From: Legionella quinlivanii
GTDB taxonomy: Bacteria; Pseudomonadota; Gammaproteobacteria; Legionellales; Legionellaceae
Direction of reading: 5' to 3'
Length of the DNA: 64,000 bases
NCBI RefSeq assembly: GCF_003265995.1
Contig: NZ_MVJN01000012.1
Span: 32,168 to 96,167 of the forward strand
Shown: positions 19,357-27,000 of the stretch, piece by piece
How positions within the stretch are numbered: position 1 is the stretch's first letter
Layout of the letters: each line of letters starts with the position of its first letter
Notes under the pieces: model-generated
The model's database searches: none
The model's input: only the letters and a program-made list of their open reading frames with translations
Told to the model about the DNA's origin: nothing
Translations under genes and position numbers: made by a program

Positions 19357-19548
19357 TTATATAAAATAAAAATGACTGGAGGGAGGAAAAATCATAGTCA
19401 ACATCTTCTTCTGATTATCCCTGACCCGAGCCTCCAACAAATGACGAAAACTACGCCGATCACAACGCCGAGCCACTTTCATCAATGCTTCATCATCAAT
19501 CGTTAAAGCCAATTGGTACGCCAAAACACGCTCTGGTTGCTCATCCAT
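19357..19548 (-). CDS. Small peptide, candidate precursor of the ATP-grasp ligase
   Basis: A 63-residue product with a strong ribosome site (TGAGGAG six bases before the ATG at 19548). The first half, MDEQPERVLAYQLALTIDDEALMKVA, resembles the acidic helical leaders of ribosomally made peptides, which often end in L-x-D-E-E-L-x-x-V-x-G-G. Here the double glycine is replaced by RRCDRR. The second half contains Ser, Thr, Asp, Glu and Lys that could in principle be cross-linked (SFRHLLEARVRDNQKKM and a PPSS tail), but none of the published graspetide core patterns I know (TxKxPSD, TTxxEE) is present. Co-directional placement next to the ligase is the main evidence. It may instead be an unrelated small regulator. 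Confidence 0.55.
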   Translation of the reverse strand: MDEQPERVLAYQLALTIDDEALMKVARRCDRRSFRHLLEARVRDNQKKMLTMIFPPSSHFYFI

Positions 19549-19570
19549 ATTTGCTCCTCATTAAATACGT

Positions 19571-19637
19571 TTTGAATAAATTTGAATAAGATTATTCAAA
19601 TTGACATAATTTACAAGTATGCAATACTACTTGTCAA
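19571..19637. promoter_or_regulatory. Divergent promoters with palindromic operators
   Basis: Between the peptide/ligase genes and the regulator are two dyads. One is TTTGAATAA-GA-TTATTCAAA (19581-19600), preceded by an extra TTTGAATAA half-site (19571-19579). The other is ACAAGTA-8-TACTTGT (19613-19634). Plus-strand TTGACA (19601-19606) with AATACT 16 bases on would serve the regulator gene. Minus-strand TTGACA (19632-19637) with a weaker TAAATT box would serve the peptide gene. The second dyad lies inside both promoters, so one bound repressor could shut both. Confidence 0.55.
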
Positions 19638-19667
19638 TCGCAATAGAATAAATTTATTAAATAATTT

Positions 19668-20303
19668 ATGAAAGAAAATGACCTAATTACTAATCTGACT
19701 CATTTAATGCGTATTCATGGGAATTTGACGGTTAGTGAGTTAGCCAGATTAACTCAAATACCTCAACCAACCATTCACCACATTTTAGCGGGCTCAACAA
19801 AAAAGCCACGAAAGAAAGCATTATTGGCCATAGCTAATTATTTCTCCGTTACTCAAGAGGAGCTATTAGGCTTTACGCCAATGACAATAAAAATATCAGA
19901 GGAACTAAAATCTGATTTAAAGATACAAACTGTTCCTATCATAGATTGGGAACTATTAAAATCATGGCCCTCATGTTTTTCTGATGAAGATGAAACATTA
20001 TGGATTAACCAACATGTCTCACAAGGCTCGTTTGCTCTGATTATGAATAACAGCTCAATGGAGCCATTGTTTCCTTTAAACTCCTTTTTAATATTTGATG
20101 TAGCAAAAATTCCAAAAGATAGGGATTTTGTAATTGTTTATAGAAAGGGAAGCGATCAAATTCTGTTTAATAGACTATTTATTGAGCAACAAAACAATTT
20201 CATCAAAATGCAAGAAACTAGTGAAAACATGAGCTTGGTTAAGCTCGATAATAAAGATGATAAGATTATTGGAATATTGATAGAGGTAAGAATCCAGTAT
20301 TAA
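19668..20303 (+). CDS. LexA/CI-like regulator: XRE domain plus S24-type domain
   Basis: A 211-residue protein. Residues about 5-65 form an XRE helix-turn-helix (LTVSELARLTQIPQPTIHHILAGSTKKP). Residues about 110-205 form a LexA-like S24 fold: ALIMNNSSMEPLFPLNSFLIFD holds the nucleophile position Ser130, and DFVIVYRKGSDQILFNRLF aligns with the strand that normally carries the catalytic lysine. Here that position is Asn168, so autocleavage is unlikely and the domain may serve for dimerisation or ligand sensing. It is divergent from the peptide and ATP-grasp genes and shares with them a palindrome-rich intergenic region, so it is their probable regulator (inference). Its stop codon overlaps the stop of the convergent transporter gene by three bases. 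Confidence 0.8.
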   Translation: MKENDLITNLTHLMRIHGNLTVSELARLTQIPQPTIHHILAGSTKKPRKKALLAIANYFSVTQEELLGFTPMTIKISEELKSDLKIQTVPIIDWELLKSWPSCFSDEDETLWINQHVSQGSFALIMNNSSMEPLFPLNSFLIFDVAKIPKDRDFVIVYRKGSDQILFNRLFIEQQNNFIKMQETSENMSLVKLDNKDDKIIGILIEVRIQY

Positions 20304-21013
20304 ATCAACCTAACCTCCTTCATTTCTAAAACAAATGGATTAAAATTGGTGTGAATATCGTAATGATCTACATTTTCAATTTTTTTCAAATACTTAACTA
20401 AAATCCAAGATGGGAAGACCATAATTAGTGCACAACAAAATTTCCAAAAAAAACCGCATAACATCATCCAAAGTAAATCACCTCCTTTAATAACTCCAGA
20501 GTAATTAAGTAAATCAACAATTACTGTTAATATAGCTTGACCAAAAACTGTTGATAATAAACTTCTTAAAAGATAAAGCCGCCCCTTTAAACGAATTTTC
20601 CATTTCGCTAAGATGTAAATATTTGCGAATTCACCAACGAATAATCCAAGAAGCCCTGAACAAACATATCTCAGCGTTGGATCAAAAACAATTTTATAAG
20701 CTTCAACTCCAGTTAAAAACTCAGGAGCAGGCAAATGAGAAACGCCGATAACAATCAGTGAGAACAAAACCTCGGAAATGATTCCAATCCAAATGAATAA
20801 GCGTGGATAAGCATACCCATAAACCTCACCCACAATATCACATATGCAAAAAGTAAATGGAAAGATAAAAATTCCCCCTGGCTCAAGCATAGGCCCAATT
20901 TGAGTAATTCTACTAGCCAGACAGACAGTGGCGAGTAAGGCTGTAAGATACATTCCCAAGAGGAGTAGTGGATACTTATATTGACTTTTAGAACTTAATT
21001 TATCTAAGAGCAT
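20300..21013 (-). CDS. VUT-family (YhhQ-like) membrane transporter
   Basis: A protein of about 237 residues with six or so predicted membrane segments. The family signature of DUF165/VUT transporters is visible: LEPGGIFIFPFTFCICDIVGEVYGYAYPR, with the acidic pair in D-x-x-x-E. E. coli YhhQ of this family imports queuosine precursors such as preQ0, so a role in uptake of a 7-deazaguanine or related base is likely. I used the ATG at 21013; a TTG three codons upstream is also open. It is the last gene of a three-gene operon with the methyltransferase and the unknown gene upstream, from which it is separated by about ten bases. No queuosine biosynthesis gene is in the window. Confidence 0.82.
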   Translation of the reverse strand: MLLDKLSSKSQYKYPLLLLGMYLTALLATVCLASRITQIGPMLEPGGIFIFPFTFCICDIVGEVYGYAYPRLFIWIGIISEVLFSLIVIGVSHLPAPEFLTGVEAYKIVFDPTLRYVCSGLLGLFVGEFANIYILAKWKIRLKGRLYLLRSLLSTVFGQAILTVIVDLLNYSGVIKGGDLLWMMLCGFFWKFCCALIMVFPSWILVKYLKKIENVDHYDIHTNFNPFVLEMKEVRLI

Positions 21014-21023
21014 GCTCTGCAAA

Positions 21024-21527
21024 TTATTTCTCCAAATGAGCTTTTGTATTTTTATAGTCTTTTACAGTGTCAGATACTCCTGCCATATATCCTACTCTGT
21101 TAGCATCAATTGGGTTCAGCTTAGAAATCAGATCTTTATCCCTAGAAATTTCTGTAGGGGTTCCTGTAATAGTTTCCCTTCCATTTTTTGATTTTAATTC
21201 AAGCATATACCCTTCCACCTCATCCCTCATTTGCTGGGTGATAATCGTGTAGTCTGGTTTCAATCTTTCAACGGTGGCTATATAAGTTAAAGTGCGAACT
21301 GTTTTTTTGTCTAAACACTCAATAAAATTGTTATCAACAACTATGTCACTAATATTTTTTTCAATTATATGCCTTTGAGATAGTTTAATGACTGCTTTTG
21401 TATATTTAGTTTTACTACACTCATACAAATCAACAATTTCAAATTGAGGTTTATCAACACGTTCACTAAAAAATTCTTTGATAGTAAGAACGATAATATT
21501 CCACCAGGCTAATGTACTACTCAACAT
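21024..21527 (-). CDS. Hypothetical protein between methyltransferase and transporter
   Basis: A 167-residue protein that I do not recognise. It has a short hydrophobic N-terminal stretch (LAWWNIIVLTIKEFF), which could be a membrane anchor, followed by a soluble mixed region and a charged C-terminus. Its start overlaps the end of the methyltransferase gene by seven bases, and its stop lies about ten bases before the transporter start, so the three genes are probably co-transcribed and functionally linked. No motif gives a function. Confidence 0.65.
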   Translation of the reverse strand: MLSSTLAWWNIIVLTIKEFFSERVDKPQFEIVDLYECSKTKYTKAVIKLSQRHIIEKNISDIVVDNNFIECLDKKTVRTLTYIATVERLKPDYTIITQQMRDEVEGYMLELKSKNGRETITGTPTEISRDKDLISKLNPIDANRVGYMAGVSDTVKDYKNTKAHLEK

Positions 21528-22726
21528 GGAATTTTCCTTGCTCCTATAATTCCTACACTCTCTTTACCATATTCTGATAATATTAAGTCATCTGGAAATT
21601 GCTTCTTCCTGTTAATGTAAGTTGAATAATCTAAAATTAAATCTGCTCGCTCTAATGTTCTCTCAAGAACTTCTTTAGTCATCCAATGCACAAAAGATGG
21701 CAAGGAGCTTACTCTACCACTGCATTCATAATCGGCCGGATTAGTAATTTCCCCAGGCCATTCAATATTATCCTTTAATCTTTTCTCATACTCAGGCAAA
21801 AAGCTCTGCCAATTTTTCAAATATGGAGTTTCACAAATAATATATAACTTTCCACCCGGTTTTAATAATTTGGCCGCAAATGAAACCGCCTTATCTATTT
21901 TTTCTCCTTTAAAAAAATGTAAGACGCGACTAATTAATATTGCATCGAAATAGTTCTTGGGTAGGCTGAATAATTCATCTGGAAAATCACCTGGTATTAA
22001 TATGAACTCAGAAGCATCTCCAGAGGCAGTGATGCCTTCTTTTGTCTGGTTCAGATGAAGTTGCTTAACTACAGCAAGATTTTCTGCAGAAATATCATTG
22101 CAAAAAACTTTAACACCCTTTGAACCCGCTAAAAGTGATGCAGCTCCAAAACCAGCTCCAATTTCCAATACAGCTCCATTGTTTTGATAGCATTGTCCAG
22201 CATGTAAAAGGAATTGCTCTGAAATAATGTCACAGGGTTTTACAACAAAACCGCCCAGCGGATTATGGGTTTTGATAAAAGCTTCGTTTGACTGTAAAAG
22301 CTGTGGTATAGCGACTTCAAATATTGAATTAGGTTTGACCAACACCTGATTTATATGATCTATGGTATATAAGGGGGAGGCTTTGAGAGCCTCTAAATTG
22401 ACAAGCGTTGAACCTCCTGACTTGAGAGAGTTGCAAACTTGATTAATCTGAAAGCTAAATGTGAGAAGAAACGGGACTGTTGGCGTTCCATAATGATTAG
22501 ACCATCTCATCATTCTAAGATTATTTAATTGTTCAGGAGAAAATAAAGTCCAAGAATGTTTATATAATCCCTCCAATAAAATAGTAAGACTTGTCATTTT
22601 TTCAATGGAACTAGTCAAATTACAGTCCAGAATCCGATTAATTGAATCCATTAAAAGATTGTACTTATTCTGATAATAGGCTGATATGATTTCTTCTATA
22701 ATGTATTTAAACTCATACAATGTCAT
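21521..22726 (-). CDS. SAM-dependent class I methyltransferase
   Basis: A 401-residue protein. The N-terminal about 140 residues are helical and unrecognised. From residue about 160 there is a Rossmann-like methyltransferase: motif I is AVLEIGAGFGAASLLA, the acidic end of strand two is VKVFCNDIS, a DFPDELFSLPKNYFDAILISRVLHFF segment gives motifs III-IV, and LLKPGGKLYIICETP is the post-motif strand. The C-terminal part includes HWMTKEVLERTLERADL, as in small-molecule methyltransferases. It heads an operon with an unknown protein (7-base overlap) and a VUT transporter, suggesting that the imported compound or its product is methylated (inference). A+T content is high compared with the RHS gene. 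Confidence 0.8.
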   Translation of the reverse strand: MTLYEFKYIIEEIISAYYQNKYNLLMDSINRILDCNLTSSIEKMTSLTILLEGLYKHSWTLFSPEQLNNLRMMRWSNHYGTPTVPFLLTFSFQINQVCNSLKSGGSTLVNLEALKASPLYTIDHINQVLVKPNSIFEVAIPQLLQSNEAFIKTHNPLGGFVVKPCDIISEQFLLHAGQCYQNNGAVLEIGAGFGAASLLAGSKGVKVFCNDISAENLAVVKQLHLNQTKEGITASGDASEFILIPGDFPDELFSLPKNYFDAILISRVLHFFKGEKIDKAVSFAAKLLKPGGKLYIICETPYLKNWQSFLPEYEKRLKDNIEWPGEITNPADYECSGRVSSLPSFVHWMTKEVLERTLERADLILDYSTYINRKKQFPDDLILSEYGKESVGIIGARKIPC

Positions 22727-23022
22727 GAACTACATCCATTTACTACAGCTAGCGCAATCATAAATTCAAAGAAATGAATTTTCAACAAACACGAGAAAAA
22801 TAATCCCAGGCCGAGATATTTATATCGTTTTTTTTTCAATCTTTATGCTAATCATATATTCTTTCACCATTTTTTAATGCAATTAAAGCAACCCGTTCTT
22901 AATTACTAATTTTCATTCTTTTACTGAAGTGAGCATTAATTTATATTAAAAATAATTTTATATGACATAACCCTGTGCAGGATGTTTGCGATAAACTTTA
23001 ATCGCACTTCAGCAAGTACAAT
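22727..23022. other. A+T-rich intergenic region
   Basis: No coding region is supported here. It separates the end of the RHS/immunity transcript from the start of the methyltransferase operon, both on the minus strand. An imperfect hairpin with arms GCGAT/ATCGC (22988-23005) lies just after the immunity gene but has no T tract. Long A and T runs fit a promoter region for the methyltransferase operon, though no single promoter stands out. Confidence 0.5.
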
Positions 23023-24027
23023 CTAGCAAGGCTGATCAAATCTTTCTAATAAAGCTAACTTCAATTTATCATAATACTCAAAGTTTTCGCTCATATAGAT
23101 TTTTTTCTTATTTTGAAGTTTAATCAATAAATGATTCTTGTCCTGCATAAACAGATTTGAGTCTTCTGTGAAAAACCTAGTATTTTTTACTTCCTGGATT
23201 GAGATAATTTCGGAAAAAAAATACTTCTTAGTACATCCCGAAAAAAATCTAATTTTTATTGAGTTATTATCAATGCTCACATTCTGTGCCGTTTTAGTTG
23301 CAAGAAATATTGTTCGCATACTTAGTACAACAAAAGCCATCGCCAATAGAATACCCAAAATAATCACAATACGTTCAACAACATTCAAGCTGCTAGTAGA
23401 AAAGCATACGATTCCGCAAAAAAAGACGAGAATAAAAAATACACAAGAAGGGAGGGCCAGCCAAATTTGCCTTCCTTTTGAACCATAAATATGGTCAACA
23501 AAGTTTAATTCCTGATTGTCTAGTTTCAACCTCTGATTAATTTTTTCACCTAAAATAGCTTTCAGCTCACTGTATCCATCTACATTATCCCCTATGTAAA
23601 CTTTCGATTTAGTCTTGAATGATAATTCTATGTGTTCACCGCCAACCTTAAAAATAGGTGATTCTGTAAACAACCAATTATTTTTTAAATAGGTTACGTC
23701 CAATAGTGTATCAATGTGGAATCGGTCCTTTCTTCCCAAAAATGATCTTAGACAGAGGTAATCTCCGTCTACTATAATTTCCTGGACACTTTTCAAAGCG
23801 AATAACAATGTACAGCTCACTCGGAAAAGGAACCAAGAAACCATTGAACCACCTATCAAATGAACCAAGGCGTCTTGGGCTTCAGAAATGTGTAGTAATG
23901 CATCAATGCATATTGTCATTATAAACAGAATAAAAAACAATGCAGGAAAAAACATCCATATCAAGAAGCCTTTTGGTCCTAGACTTACATCAACAAACTT
24001 AAGATTTTGTTTGGTAAATTTTGTCAT
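23023..24027 (-). CDS. Internally duplicated membrane protein, candidate RHS immunity
   Basis: A 334-residue protein made of two similar halves. Each begins with a matching motif (LKFVDVSLGPKGFLIWMFFPALFF at about residue 9 and LNFVDHIYGSKGRQIWLALPSCVFF at about residue 172). Each then has two hydrophobic segments and a beta-rich PH-like region with conserved pieces (LKNNWLFTESPIFKVG against VKNTRFFTEDSNLFMQD; KSKVYIGDN against KKKIYMSEN). Its ATG lies 29 bases inside the 3' end of the RHS gene, behind GGGGAAGAG, so it is translationally coupled to the toxin. That position is where polymorphic-toxin immunity genes lie. An integral membrane immunity protein would fit a toxin that acts at the membrane. 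No family name is assigned. Confidence 0.6.
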   Translation of the reverse strand: MTKFTKQNLKFVDVSLGPKGFLIWMFFPALFFILFIMTICIDALLHISEAQDALVHLIGGSMVSWFLFRVSCTLLFALKSVQEIIVDGDYLCLRSFLGRKDRFHIDTLLDVTYLKNNWLFTESPIFKVGGEHIELSFKTKSKVYIGDNVDGYSELKAILGEKINQRLKLDNQELNFVDHIYGSKGRQIWLALPSCVFFILVFFCGIVCFSTSSLNVVERIVIILGILLAMAFVVLSMRTIFLATKTAQNVSIDNNSIKIRFFSGCTKKYFFSEIISIQEVKNTRFFTEDSNLFMQDKNHLLIKLQNKKKIYMSENFEYYDKLKLALLERFDQPC

Positions 24028-27000
24028 AGAGCTCTTCCCCTATTTTTATGGATGGCGTTTCAGTTTGAAATCTCAGCATTGCCGCTGTAATTGCAGGCAT
24101 GCCCCAAGTCCAAGCAGCCCCTAGGCTTGTAAAAGTAGCGTTTATGAAAACTTTTCCTAAACTTACAGGTTTCCCAGTCTTATACCAATCAACTCCTTGA
24201 TTAGCGTAGCTTATGCCCCCACCTGCAAGAAAATTAATTTTAGTGGCAGTTGCTCTACTAGGATTTACTTTGCACCCGACAATCATTCCCGCAAATGTTG
24301 CCAGTATAGCTGTTTGTATAGGATGCTCATCCCCCGTTGACACAGCTGCACCATAAGAACTCCCACCAGCTATAGCTGCATTTGCTGAGTGTCTTATGAT
24401 AGTTGCTTTATATGTTGAAATCACTTTTCCAGCCTTAGTTTTACTCAAAAACTTAACTGTTTTGATGAGTGGTTTGGCGAGGGGAATTAGGGATAGAAGG
24501 GCCATACTGCCGTTCATTTCCTGGAGACTTACCATGTCTCGGCCGGTATAAAACTCCATGCCTCCTTTAATTTGGCCTACTACGGGTATGAGATCAATTC
24601 CAAACGAGACGACATCTTCGAGCCAGCTGGGGGTATTGTCAATCGGTTCTGGTTTTAGATCTCGTAATATGTCATAAAAGTGGGATCTGACGTTATATTC
24701 TTTTTCCAGGTCATTCAGGCCTTGGGTTAAGCTGTTGTATCTATCCATTATTGAGTTCTTTCCATAATTGTACAGATCCGTGAGGGTGTTTCTTAAGTCT
24801 AATTCGTTGTTGGTTGCCAAGGATAATGGATCTGTTTGGGGAAGGATAGATTGGGCGGTTGAATTTTCGTTGAGATTCAGAAGGATACTCTCTCCATTGT
24901 CGAGATAGAGGGATTCAATGCTGTCTTCGGGGCTTGGACTTGAATCCTCTATGTTTAGCTCATTACTCTCAGAATCTTGAATTGCTGATTTCATAATGCC
25001 CTGACCTATGCTATCTCCCAGATTGTCTTCCAGTATCTGCAAAGTGTTGATGCTTTGGCCGGTCAGAAGGGCGTGGCTGCCTTGATTTAGTAATGAATTA
25101 AGCTCGGTGTTAATCATTTCGGTTTTATCGATTGCTCTTAAGGCATTACTGACTCTCCCCCCTGCCTCTCCTCCCATTAGACCTGCTGTGACGCCACTGG
25201 CGGCCAGCCGTTGCCAGTCGAAATGCTTTTGCTGGTTGGCAGCGAGCGTTATTCCCTGACTGAGTGCATTTTGACTCATCATTTCTGCTGCAGAGGAAAA
25301 ATTGAATAGCGCAGGCGACTTGTCACTTAAAAAGCCGAGGGCATCTTTTGCCAATCCATCCATTTTCATGCCGCGCATTAAACCGGCACTTGCCATTGTG
25401 GCCAATGCGGTGGTCAATGCCGCACCCCAATGCATTCCTTCCTGTAAGCCGGCCATACTAGCAACACCCTGGCTGGCCATATTGCCAATAAAACCGGCAC
25501 TCAAGCTTGCTCCTAAACTAACACCGAGAGAGGTTCCGCCCCACAGAGTGGATAATCCCAGTTTAAAGATACCTCCCAGGCCGTTAATCGCCAGAGCAGA
25601 AGGGGCAAAGATACTTGCAACGGCTGCCGCGGCCAAAACGGTAATAATAGTACCGACTACTGCAGTCAATACTTTGCCTAGTAATTTATGATGCTTCCGT
25701 TGAACGGGGGATGAGTCCGTTGATAAAGGCTTGGGCATGGGTGCTGTCGCACTGGTGTTGCCTATAAAATAATCTTCTCTGAGCACGTTGTGCGTATCGG
25801 CACTATTATGCTGATTGGAGAAAACAGGAGGCAGGACCAGCCGCTGTCCTGCGTGCATTTGTGAAGAACTTCCTGCCCGCTCCTCACGACTGGTGATGCC
25901 ATTGGCATCTGCAATTAAATACCATAGGCTGCTATCGCCATAGACCTGAAGGGCGATTGACTCCAAAGTATCGCCTGCACTTACGGTGTAACTTCCTAAA
26001 TTATCCTGAGGACTATTGGGGCTTATTGCATCATTCGGCTCGTTTCGGGCTTGCATGGATTCCGCAGTCGTTCTGCCGTTCTGAAAAAAGGCGTTGAAAT
26101 TGCCATAACCAGCGCGGGGGTTCCATATCCAGGGGTTGGTTTTTTGTGCAGGCTGGGCGCTGCCTTCCGGAGTAAAACCGCCATAGACTGTCAGCGTTTG
26201 CTTGCCGGTGGTGGCATCCAGTTTTATATCCGCAATGTGTTTCCCATTCACACTGAGATAACTGGTTTTACCGGTTTGGTCTTCCCGCGAGCGGATGCCG
26301 TCCACAGCACTGCTGGAGTAATGTGCGCTGTTGGTTCTGCCGCTGGAGTCGGGCTGTTGATCGATGGCCTCCTGTAGTTGACCATTGACATCATAAATCC
26401 GCATGCTCAGACCGTAGGTTGAAGCCTGATTGTCAATACTCAATGTAGCCCGATCTTCCGAGCGGCGATAATCATCCCACCAGTCAAAACTATATACATG
26501 CGTGAGTGTATATCCCGCATTTTGCCCCTGTTTCTCCACCCGCAGCATTTCTGCAGTCAGGTTTTCTGCAACATCATAGTAGAACTTGTTTTGGCTCACC
26601 AGATGCTCAAGGTTTCCTACAGGGCGGGTGGTAGTCACATAATCCAAAAAGCCGTTTTTATAACTCGAGCGATTAATCTGGGCGACATTCCCCTTCGCAT
26701 CAAAGAGGCGATCCTCAATGACCTGTCCCGCCTGATTATACTTTCTTGACTCCAGGGTTATATTATCTTTTTGCGTCCATTTCAGTTGATTGCCTTTATT
26801 GTATCCATATAAATAATGATGCAGGATCCCCTCCTCATATTTATCCGCACCGGTTAAATTACCAGCGGCATCATAATCAAGAAGGCTTCCCTGATCTTTA
26901 TCAATTTGTATATTACCCTCGATCAATTTTCCTTTACTGATTTTAATGCGATTATTTTCATCATAACTGTAGTATTCATCACTACTGGCTTTTTCATATC

